From Macrostomum hystrix (lineage: Eukaryota; Platyhelminthes; Macrostomidae), in assembly GCA_950097015.1 (NCBI GenBank), contig CATNEN010000001.1, forward strand, positions 16,868,501-16,932,500: a DNA stretch of 64,000 nucleotides, given 5' to 3'. The translations under genes and the position numbers were made by a program. Below the pieces are notes generated by a model. That model saw only the letters and a list, made by a program, of their open reading frames with translations. It had not been told where the DNA came from and did no database searches. Positions 29,613 to 40,117 of this stretch are shown here, in pieces. Position 1 is the stretch's first letter. The number at the start of each line of letters is the position of its first letter.

Positions 29613-32389
29613 TGATTTGCGAGCATTTTGTGGGTTTCATTTTCTTGTTGTTTGCAGCAGTATATACGTAATTTGCGATCGATTTTTCGAATATACTATT
29701 TTCCTAGAAATCTATTTCAAGCGGGATCGGAACAGTAGTTTTTCGATGCTTGACTTAGTAAAGTAAAGCTAAAATTGTAAAGTTGTTATTCAGCGAAGCA
29801 GGGCTGACGTAGTTTTAACTGTCTGTTTAATGAAGTCAAAGCGTTTTGATGTGTTTGATGACATCATTTGTGACTATAATTTATTACATTAAAAAAATAA
29901 GATTGATAAGATTATTGAATATTGATTATGAATTTGTTCATGATCTTATACTCGTTAGTCGTATATGCATATCACATGTGATAAGTATATTGCTATATAA
30001 CTGTTGTATATTTACTAGAACTAGAAGTACCTGTATTTGAATTTTTGTGCAATGTGCTTTTTTTATAAATGTTTGACAATTAATAATACAATTATCGGCA
30101 TACTGCCATATCAAAAATGGAATTAATAAATGCAAGCAACTGGTTGATAATGACTAATTATTTAAGCAGTATTTCCTGAAGCGTGAATGTACATTTTTAC
30201 TATTTGTATAAATTGTAGCTACTTTTGCTAGTACGTGAACAAGCCCTATAAACTTAAAAATTATTTCATTTTTTACTATTATTATTGGTCTAGACCTGAT
30301 TTGGTATCCATGTCTGTCTATTTTGATGTTGGCAAAAATTTTTGGCAGCAAAGATTAAAGAAAAAAGAGAAGTAATTTAATAGGAAATTATATTTGATTT
30401 TATTATAGAAGTTTTAACAACTTTTTATGGTTACAATATATAAAAATGACAAAAACATGTGCAACTGGCTGTACCACTGGATGCACAAGGCTAAATGTCT
30501 GTAATAGTACTGTACTCAGAATCCTCAGATGGGATTGTAGTATGCTACTGAGAAAATATTTAGCTGAAGGTAACAAGGCAAGAATGAAATAATATTTGTA
30601 TCTTAGACCTTATGACCCTTTCATTTCTCTCGTTCTCTTAGGTTTAGGCCATAGACATAGCCATACACTGCCATGTCATTTGAAGAGTCACAAATGTTTA
30701 AGTATTTACTTGCAGTTGCTAAGCAACTTGTTATCTTATGTAAAGTTATTAAATAGCAAAACTAGCAGGATTGCAGAAAATGCACTTAGGCAAGTTTAAT
30801 ATAGTTCAGTATGCAGCTATTCTGGTCAGAGTTGAATCTAACAAATAGTCTTTTTGTGCTATACTACATATAGACTCTCTGATTTTCATAAAACAATGCT
30901 TGCCATGTCCAAATATATCCAAACTGCATGTAAAATGATTGGAATCAAGTATATAAAGTGTATTCTATAAACTTTATAAATATAAAGTGCTCCTGCTATC
31001 TTTTTGTAAGTAATCCATTTTACTGCACTTTGATATATATTGTCCATTGGCATCTAGGTTTTATATGAAGCTAGCTACTTCATTACATTTTACTGTCCTA
31101 GGGCTAATTAATCCTACTGCTGTTACCAAAGTTGCTGTAGTAGGCCTACTATCTTCTTTACTAAACTCTTAATTCTAATAAGGCCACCAAAGTTGTTGCA
31201 TGGTTATTTTACAATAGGTAATATCTTACTGAATATCACCAATTGAATGTCTTTTATTATTCGCTTTATGTACTTCTTATTTCAATTCAAATTGGTAGCA
31301 TTTATGTATTTTAATCTGGTAGCATTATATGTTCAATATGGCTGATATTTATCTTCTATGTTCACTTCTATTTATAACCTTACTGTATTATTTCTATAAG
31401 TACTCTTTATCAGTCTTTATCCATCTTTATCAGTCTTTTATCACTCTTTATCCGTCTTTATCAGTCTTTATCACTCTTCAATTACTCTTTAATCTTATCT
31501 TCAATTCAATTGTCAGTCTGTCTTGGGCTTTACCAGTGGATCTAGATTTACAGCTCTCCCTTAGGCCTACTCTGTTTACTTCTCTTTCGCAATGTCTCTT
31601 TCAAATAACTTCAACACGAACACTTCAAGATTCAAGCTTTCTTTATTTTGAACTCTGTCTCAAACAAGGGTTATTTCTTGTCTCTTTTGCTCGTGTGTAT
31701 TTATACTCAAACTTCTCCTCCTCCTCACCTCTGAGACTTCATTAAAACCTTTTATTTTCAGTGCGATTAAACAAATTGGTGCATTCAAACAAATTTTACA
31801 AAAAGTTTAACAAAATACTAAATTTTCATCGGAAATGGTTTCAAGGAATTGTACAAACGTGGGCCCTATCTCATTACATGAAACTTTATAACCACTTTTA
31901 CTTAATTTTTACTTGCATTTTGAAATCCAATTGAAAAAACTTTCCCTAAAATGTAGCTTGAGTGACCTGTCACTGAAATGGGTGTTGCCAAAAATGGTTT
32001 GTCACTGAAAATGGCTCGATTAGGCCTATCTTCTTAATTGGCAAAAGTGCAGTTCCATTCAGTATTTTTTTTTAAAATTGCACTTTAAGAACTATTTAAC
32101 AAAGAGTTTGATAAAAACAACAAGTATTAGCTTATTTATTAATTATGCAAGTTAATTATACTAGCTTTTTTTTGCCCGTTGTTTTTGGGGCAGAAATTTA
32201 AAGCAAAGCAGTAAGCAATTCACGTCTCTGTATTAACTTTATAGTGAAGGTCACCATTTATTTATTTACTGCATTAATGAAAAGTGAAGAGTTTGTTTAA
32301 GTGCGTTTTAAGTAAAAAATAAGTGAAAAGTTTGTCCAAACAGCCCCCTCTTGATTACTTCTTTAGAAACATGTCTCTTAGCCACTCCT
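29613..32389. other. 2.8 kb of AT-rich sequence, no gene seen
   Basis: Scattered short open frames have no domains. The longest (31329-31745, 138 codons) is Leu/Ser/Phe-rich and crosses a tctttatcagtctttatc repeat, so it is probably noncoding. Around 30467 lies a degraded unit of the 12-bp minisatellite with its right flank (atgcacaaggctaaatgtct). Confidence 0.5.
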
Positions 32390-33929
32390 CTATACAGTCA
32401 GTGGCAGATCCAGGAAGCTTCCTTCTCGGACCATTAGCCTAAAGGCATAGAAGTCCATTGCTGACACATTCTTTGTCGCCGATGGGTTTCCAGTGCGAAT
32501 GTCAATTTGCCTGATGTTGATGTGGTACCCATCCTCTCCATCCCAGAAAATAAGCGGATACTGCAATGTATCATAGGCTTTGTGCAGCTCAGAAATCCTT
32601 TGCAACTGATTGCTTCGCAGCTGCAGAACAATGTCTCGCTTCTCAAATTCCTGCCCAACAATTTGAATTGCGACATCATTAACAACTGGTGCGTTATATC
32701 TCCTCTCATGCTGGCCTGCAGGCCGTTTATCAGCACGAATGACTACTCTGTGCTCCTCTGTGTCCCGTGGCAACCTCTCCATGGCAGTTTTAAATTGACG
32801 AACATAATTATTTTTCTCGTGCAGGACTTCCTGTAACTCAAATACAATGTTGGCACGCACTCCTGGAGCGATTCTACATCGGCGCTCAACCTGCTCTTGA
32901 TGATCTCCCATGAAGTAGATCTGCTGGAACTTTGGCTCCTCTCCAGGCAGTGGTAGCAATGATCCTGTCATGGTACACCTGACCTTGGACTTTGAATGCA
33001 GGCATGAACCCTGGCTCACGGACAATACTTTTAGCTCCAAAAGAAGTCATTTGAAAGCAGCTGTTGTAGCACCGGATATTAGACAGAAAGTGCTCAGATT
33101 CTTCTGTCTCACCCAGCAACAGATGCCGAAGGCATGGTGGCAGGTTCTCGTTCAAAGGTTCAAGTATGACCTTTCCGTTGGAACAGCACATGCCTGGAGT
33201 TTCGTTGGCCCATCTTAATGCATTGCAGCGTGCGCATTTGACCAACATTCTCGCCATCGCAAGTTTAGGATGGACACCATAGACAACAGTGGGATCATAA
33301 CTCAGAGCCGCATTCAGTGCCCAAGGACGTGGGCCAGCTGGCTGATCAGGTTCGTCAACGTTGGGGTTTGTTGGGGCCGGGGGTGGTCCAACAAATTGGA
33401 AGGTCTCAGCGCATTCCCTATGCCGCTCTCGATCATCCTGCCGACGCACTTCAGCCTGGTTGGCTGTTTCATTGCGACGGGCCTCGGCAGTCCGGTCTCT
33501 GTTCTGTTCTTGGCGCTGCTGTGTCTGGACTGCAGTCTCATTGCGATGGGCCTCGGCAGTCCGGTCTCTGTTCTGTTCTTGGCGCTGCTGTGTCTGGACT
33601 GCAGTCTCATTGCGACGGGCCTCGGCAGTTCGCTCTCTGTTAAGCTCTCGTCGCCTATCTACGTCTCTGCCGTGACTGGCTGTAGAACTTATTGCAGCTC
33701 CAGCACTGCTTCCACTGGTGCCTGATGTCTGTGCTCTTGTCCGAGGTCGAAGGTTATAGGGCTGGACTGGCTCAGCTTCATTTTCACTTGAAGCTGCTTG
33801 TGGCTGTGCTGAGGTGCTTGGTCTAGGTACTGCTGTTGTTGCGCCGTCTTCTACTGCATCGTTTGGCCTTGCTGTTGCTCGTCGAGCTGCTTTAGTCAAG
33901 CGACTTAAAAAACTTTTCTTAGGTGGCAT
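32390..33929 (-). pseudogene. Helitron Rep/helicase, N-terminal region (frameshift, truncated)
   Basis: The first frame (33929 to about 32970) starts MPPKKSFLSRLTKAARR. It has three Arg/Glu-rich 26-residue repeats (RRNETAVQTQQRQEQNRDRT type). Then follow a Cys-rich patch (CARCNALRW...MCC), LEPLNENLPPCL, NIRCYNSCFQMTSFG and PAFKVQGQVYH. The second frame continues GSLLPLPGEEPKFQQIYFMG, YVRQFKTAMERLP, VVIRADKRP, YDTLQYPLIFWDGEDGYH and MDFYAFRLMVR, which is the usual N-terminal text of animal Helitron transposases. A one-base shift near 32965 separates the frames. The chain stops before the Rep motifs. Confidence 0.8.
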
Positions 33930-34619
33930 CTGAAAGTTAGAAGTAGTCCGAATGACAGGGGACCTGTGTTGAAAAATCTTTCTCTTATCTTCAGTGGGAA
34001 AGGCTAAGCCTCTATTTTAGCAAAGCACTGTACGCCAGTGCTTTCTTTCTTTCTTCTATCCCAGGCTGGCTGTAGAGAAATATCGACTGGAGAGACAGTC
34101 TAGGGGTTTGGGCTGTGTACATTCACGGCTTGAAATACAATGTACAGTCTGGGGCTTCGGCGCCCGGGGAAGGGAGGGGGTGGCTGTAATAAAATTTGGC
34201 CCGCAGAGTGGCGGAGGGGAGTTGGGGTGGCTGTCCTCGGAAAACAAAAAGTGACTCACTTTGAGATGATGCAGCTTTGCTCTGGATTGAGTAGAGATGT
34301 TCAAAATTGACAGCATTGTTGGAAAACATGTAAAGTGTAAGTGGATCAAACTTGGAGAAAATCTGACAAAGTGGGGCGACGATATGTCGAATTGAGTGAT
34401 TTTTTGACGATTTTTGAGCAGTTTTTTGCACTTTTGAGCAGGAAGGAAATGACTTTTTGGGAATTTGAGTAGCCTATTGCACTCAGCGTAGGTGGTTTTA
34501 GGTATGTGCAAAGTTTGGTGCGATTTAGTTGAGCGGTTTCGGCGTCTATAAAGACAAAAGGTTGCACACACACACACACACACACAGACAGACAGAGTTT
34601 TCACTTTTATATATATAGA
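32390..34619 (-). mobile_element. Helitron, 5' half
   Basis: On the minus strand the 5' end is TCTATATATATAAAAGTG at 34619, preceded by A, as expected for insertion between A and T. A GT/CA tract follows at 34562-34590, then about 690 bp of leader, then a frame-shifted Rep/helicase N-terminus. The catalytic HUH Rep domain, the helicase and the 3' hairpin with CTRR end were not found, so the element is truncated near 32390. Confidence 0.75.
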
Positions 34620-34716
34620 TTAGTTTATCTACAGTATTAATCAGCATTTGGTTGAATAATTTGTTTAACATTTTAAAACTATATATATTCTAACTAACTT
34701 AGTCATGTAATTATTG

Positions 34717-37023
34717 TCACTCTCCAGTCACTCTCCACTCCACCCACTGAGAGTCACTCTCCACTCCACCCACTGAGAGTCACTCTCCACTCCACCCATT
34801 GAGAGTCACTCTCCACTCCACCCATTGAGAAACACTCTCCACTCCACCCATTGAGAGCCACTCTCCACTCCACCCATTGAGAGTCACTCTCCACTCCACC
34901 CATTGAGAGCCACTCTCCACTCCACCCATTGAGAGTCACTCTCCACTCCACCCACTGAGAGTCACTCTCCACTCCACCCACTGAGAGTCACTCTCCACTC
35001 CACCTACTGAGAGTCACTCTCCACTCCACCCATTGAGAGTCACTCTCCACTCCACCTACTGAGAGTCACTCTCCACTCCACCCACTGAGAGCCACTCTCC
35101 ACTGCACCCACTGAGAGTCACTCTCCACTCCACCTACTGAGAGTCACTCTCCACTCCACCCACTGAGAGTCACTCTCCACTCCACCCATTGAGAGTCACT
35201 CTCCACTCCACCTACTGAGAGTCACTCTCCACTCCACCCATTGAGAGTCACTCTCCACTCCACCCATTGAGAGTCACTCTCCACTCCACCTACTGAGAGT
35301 CACTCTCCACTCCACCCATTGAGAGTCACTCTCCACTCTACCGACTGAGAGTCACTCTCCACTCCACCCACTGAGAGTCACTCTCCACTCCACCCACTGA
35401 GAGTCACTCTCCACTCCACCCATTGAGAGTCACTCTCCACTCCACCTACTGAGAGTCACTCTCCACTCCACCTACTGAGAGTCACTCTCCACTCCACCCA
35501 CTGAGAGTCACTCTCCACTCCACCCATTGAGAGTCACTCTCCACTCCACCTACTGAGAGTCACTCTCCACTCCACCCATTGAGAGTCACTCTCCACTCCA
35601 CCTACTGAGAGTCACTCTCCACTCCACCCATTGAGAGTCACTCTCCACTCTACCGACTGAGAGTCACTCTCCACTCCACCCACTGAGAGTCACTCTCCAC
35701 TCCACCCACTGAGAGTCACTCTCCACTCCACCCACTGAGAGTCACTCTCCACTCCACCCACTGAGAGCCACTCTCCACTGCACCCACTGAGAGTCACTCT
35801 CCACTCCACCCACTGAGAGTCACTCTCCACTCCACCCATTGAGAGTCACTCTCCACTCCACCTACTGAGAGTCACTCTCCACTCCACCTACTGAGAGTCA
35901 CTCTCCACTCCACCCACTGAGAGTCACTCTCCACTCCACCCATTGAGAGTCACTCTCCACTCCACCTACTGAGAGTCACTCTCCACTCCACCCATTGAGA
36001 GTCACTCTCCACTCCACCTACTGAGAGTCACTCTCCACTCCACCCATTGAGAGTCACTCTCCACTCTACCGACTGAGAGTCACTCTCCACTCCACCCACT
36101 GAGAGTCACTCTCCACTCCACCCACTGAGAGTCACTCTCCACTCCACCCACTGAGAGTCACTCTCCACTCCACCCACTGAGAGCCACTCTCCACTGCACC
36201 CACTGAGAGTCACTCTCCACTCCACCCATTGAGAGTCACTCTCCACTCCACCCATTGAGAGTCACTCTCCACTCCACCTACTGAGAGTCACTCTCCACTC
36301 CACCCATTGAGAGTCACTCTCCACTCTACCGACTGAGAGTCACTCTCCACTCCACCCACTGAGAGTCACTCTCCACTCCACCCACTGAGAGTCACTCTCC
36401 ACTCCACCCACTGAGAGTCACTCTCCACTCCACCTACTGAGAGTCACTCTCCACTCCACCCATTGAGAGTCACTCTCCACTCCACCCATTGAGAGTCACT
36501 CTCCACTCCACCTACTGAGAGTCACTCTCCACTCCACCCATTGAGAGTCACTCTCCACTCTACCGACTGAGAGTCACTCTCCACTCCACCCACTGAGAGT
36601 CACTCTCCACTCCACCCACTGAGAGTCACTCTCCACTCCACCCATTGAGAGTCACTCTCCACTCCACCTACTGAGAGTCACTCTCCACTCCACCTACTGA
36701 GAGTCACTCTCCACTCCACCCACTGAGAGTCACTCTCCACTCCACCCACTGAGAGTCACTCTCCACTCCACCCACTGAGAGCCACTCTCCACTGCACCCA
36801 CTGAGAGTCACTCTCCACTCCACCCATTGAGAGTCACTCTCCACTCCACCCATTGAGAGTCACTCTCCACTCCACCTACTGAGAGTCACTCTCCACTCCA
36901 CCCATTGAGAGTCACTCTCCACTCTACCGACTGAGAGTCACTCTCCACTCCACCCACTGAGAGTCACTCTCCACTCCACCCACTGAGAGTCACTCTCCAC
37001 TCCACCCACTGAGAGTCACTCTC
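34717..37023 (+). repeat. 26-bp minisatellite with higher-order structure
   Basis: Nearly 90 copies of a 26-bp unit beginning gtcactctccactccaccc. Variants (cctact, cccatt, ctctaccgact, actgcaccc, gagagcc) recur in the same order in blocks. For example the taccgact variant stands at about 35339, 35651 and 36067, that is 12 and then 16 units apart. Confidence 0.95.
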
Positions 37024-37392
37024 TTCACTTTAAAATCTGAGAATCAGTCTTATCTATACTCGACCCTCTGAGAGTGACTTCTCCCTACTCTTAGACATGA
37101 GCTCCAGTTAGGCAGGAAGTATGATATTCAATCAGACTTACGTAAATTTTTGTCTCTACTAACTAAAAAACCTGGCTAGCTGAATGTTAAGCTGCTACTT
37201 CCGGACTGTTGCAGCTCTCTGAAGAGTCAACACGAAATTAATAAAAAGAAGAGAAGGGAATCCTAGGAAAGAGAGACGGAAAAGGGATCTTAAAAAGGGA
37301 TCTGAATATTTTAAGACGTCATTCTGGCTCGCCAAGGACGAAAACACGATCGAGCTAACCCAGCGACCTATTCAAAGCGATCGAAATTAATC
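37024..37392 (+). other. 5' flank of the glutaminyl cyclase gene
   Basis: The array decays up to about 37090. No clear TATA box was seen. The ATG context is attaatcATGGCG. Promoter and leader of the cyclase are presumably here. Confidence 0.4.
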
Positions 37393-39288
37393 ATGGCGGC
37401 TTCTACTGGACTGGCCAGTCTCATACTGATTATCCTGCTGAGCAGTCTATGGTCCAGCTCCATGCTTGTCGCTGTTAGCGGATGTCCAGACGTGAACACT
37501 TATCAGAGTCCTCAGCTACTTGAGGTTTCTCAAATGAGACTGTTGCGTAATCTGTCTACAAGAGAACGACTAATTCAACTGGCTCAACCCTTGTTAGTGG
37601 AACGACCCGTCGGCTCGAAGAATCACGACTCTGTGCGAGACTATCTGGCGAATAAGATGCGCCAACTGGGCTGGACTGTCAGTCTTGACAGTTTTCAACA
37701 GGACACGGTTGACGGGTTGCACCGGTTTGACAACATCATAGCCACACTGCGGCCTGATGCGCCTAGAAAGCTCATACTGGCTGCTCACTACGAGTCTAAA
37801 AAGATGCCCGGCTTCATCGGAGCAGTAGATTCTGCGGTGCCCTGCGCTATGTTGCTGCAGCTGGCCGAGGCTTTGACACCTCAGCTTCGTCGCAATGATT
37901 CTAGAGTATCCAAGGAGCTCAGCCTCCAGATTGTGTTCTTCGATGGCGAAGAGGCGTTTGACACTTGGACTAGTACGGATTCGCTCTATGGGGCCCGGCA
38001 CTTGGCTGCCAGGTCTGCAACACTACTTGCTTTGGGACAAAGGGAGAGAGAGGTAGATAGACAGGGACGGGGAGAGATTAGACACAGAGGAGTTGAGACA
38101 ACAGGGAATAGATGAAGCAATGTAGGCCAATAAAGACGTGAGGCTTATCGTAATCGTAATATCATCGTAACGACAGTTCGCAACAGACGTGAATTAAACA
38201 TTATCCGAATAACCCAGATGGTCCACCGAAACTGGCACATCGCCTAGCTGCACTGTGCTCAAAGAGATCGACTCGCTGGTTCTGCTCGATCTGATTGGCT
38301 ACAAAAATCCTAGATTCGCTTATCTATCGCATGGCAGCAGCAACGATGCCCTCGTGGCCAAGGAGAAGGCCATGTTCTCAGGCCTGGTGTCGGCTGAGAC
38401 TCGCTTGAGAAACGCCGGCCAATTGGCCGACTCGCGCGGGGCCGCCTTCTTTCAGTCGACGATTTTATACGGCCAGATTGAAGACGATCACATTCCATTC
38501 AGGCAGCGCAGCGTGCCGATTGTACACCTCATTGCTACCCCCTTTCCGCCTGTGTGGCACAACCTGCAGGACAATGCCGACAATATTGATTGGGAACAGA
38601 CTGGTGAGAACTGTGGGATGTGATTCATTTATAATCTGTCTTATCTCTCCTCTAGGAGTCATCTCTCCCATGTCTCCCCTATATTATCTTTCTTCTGTCT
38701 CATCCCTCGCCTAAGTCGCATCACTCCCGTGTTTCATCTCTCCCCTGTCTCATCTCTCCTGTGTCTCCCACTAACTCATCTCTCCCGTGTCTCATCCCAC
38801 TCTCAAGTCCCATCTCTCCCGTGTCTAATCCTACTCTCAAGTCCCATCTCTCCCGTGTCTCATCCCACTCTCAAGTCCCATCTCTCCCGTGTCTCATCCC
38901 ACTCTCAAGTCCCATCTCTCCCGTGTCTAATCCTACTCTCAAGTCCCATCTCTCCCGTGTCTTATCCCACTCTCAAGTCCCATCTCTACCGTGTCTCATC
39001 CTACTCTCAAGTCCCATCTCTCCCGTGTCTCATCCCACTCTCAAGTCCCATCTCTTCCGTGTCTCATCCGACTCTTAAGTCTGATCTCTCGAGTCCTCGA
39101 ATATTTAGTTTCTCCTCAAATGAGTCATGTCACTCACAAAGTACAATTTCATGCAGCACAGTTGCTACTTTACAATGAGCTGTTCTCTCTTCACTTGAGG
39201 TGCCATCGGTGCTGTTGTGCAATTGTGGACAGCTGAACTGCTGGGAGTGAACCCGGTGTCCGGTGGTTCTGGCGGCGCTGAATTGTGA
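37393..39288 (+). CDS. QPCT: Glutaminyl-peptide cyclotransferase (glutaminyl cyclase), secreted
   Basis: Three exons join as 37393-38012, 38218-38603 and 39200-39288, giving 364 residues (human QPCT has 361). All introns are GT-AG and phases agree. The enzyme converts N-terminal Gln, and slowly Glu, of peptides to pyroglutamate in the secretory pathway. Residues 1-30 are a signal peptide. Zinc ligands are D146 (AVDSAVPC), E187 (FFDGEEAF) and H310 (VPIVHLI), and the catalytic Glu is E186. DSLYGARHLAA, LVLLDLIG, DDHIPF and PFPPVWHNLQDNADN are family hallmarks. The first Cys of the human disulfide is Ala131 here (LAAHYES), while C151 remains. The exon 1 donor is weak (AG/GTCTGC); if unused, the frame would run to a stop at 38115 without the zinc His. 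The third exon (WTAELLGV then a Gly/Ser-rich end) is inferred. Confidence 0.9.
38780..39095 (+). repeat. 34-bp minisatellite in cyclase intron 2
   Basis: About nine copies of a unit containing tcccatctctcccgtgtct and then atcccactctcaag. A simpler gtctcatctctccc repeat precedes it from 38650. The core is the reverse complement of the 7155-7345 minisatellite. Confidence 0.9.
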
Positions 39289-40112
39289 CTAGAGGCCACC
39301 AGTAGCCTGCCAGTTGTCGATAATCCGGCTGAGACTAAGTCCGCTCAGCCGAGTGCTTTGAAACTGCTGCCAAAACTGGTTGAGCCAGCTGTGGCTGTGC
39401 TGCTGGATGCCCTGATTAGAGCTATTGTTGCTCATTAAAACTTTGTTGACTGACTCGCCAAGTTAAATAAATGTAAAATTTGCCGGATTTTATTTTTGTT
39501 TTAGTTTTTTTAATTATATAAACAAATCTAAATTGCAATTGTTGTATACAGATTCTGTAGGGTAGGGTCAGTGTTGTAAAGTATACGCTAAATGTGGTAG
39601 AATTCCATGTTTTGGCAAGCGGAAGTTAAGAAGAAAAATCTGAATTAAATCAGCGTGTGAATTGCCAATCTGCATATATCTTGGTGCCCATACGAGGGCA
39701 GATAAAACTGTGTATATTGTTCTGCAGCTTTTAGTTTTGAGTAACTATTTAAGTGCAAGGCATGCAAAATTGACTTGTACTCGTACGAGTAGAAACTAGA
39801 CTACTAGAACTTTAAATAGGTAAATCTGTATTTCTGAGTTTTTTAGCTGAACTCGAGTATCTTTTAAAATTTCATTTATCGCCGGCTTTTGTCGTAAACA
39901 TCATTGTCGTTACACATTTTAGATAGGCCTATTTTATCTGAGGCTTTTACTGACTTCTTTACACTTCTGTGTCTGTGTCATATCAAATGTCGCATACTTG
40001 AATCGACATAGAGTTTATAGAGTTTGCCTTTTTCACTGACACAATCAGATTAAAAACAATCCCATTGATGCAATTTCAGAATGTAAATACCCTATATGTG
40101 ATATTTGGAAAA
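39289..40112 (+). other. 3' UTR of the cyclase and AT-rich spacer
   Basis: AATAAA at 39466-39471 is the probable polyadenylation signal, 180 bases after the stop. Beyond it no gene is seen. Confidence 0.6.
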
Positions 40113-40117
40113 TCAAA

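Noticed and set aside
31329-31745. Open frame of 138 codons
   Set aside because: Low-complexity Leu/Phe/Ser text over a tctttatc-type repeat, with no support.
34056-34604. Open frame of 182 codons on the minus strand
   Set aside because: It lies in the Helitron leader and begins in the GT tract. No domain was seen.
34717-37023. Possible CRISPR array
   Set aside because: Units are contiguous without unique spacers, and the genome is eukaryotic.
37393-39288. Idea that the glutaminyl cyclase matures the AMP peptides
   Set aside because: The predicted mature peptides begin with Trp or Leu, not Gln, so the enzyme would have no substrate there.
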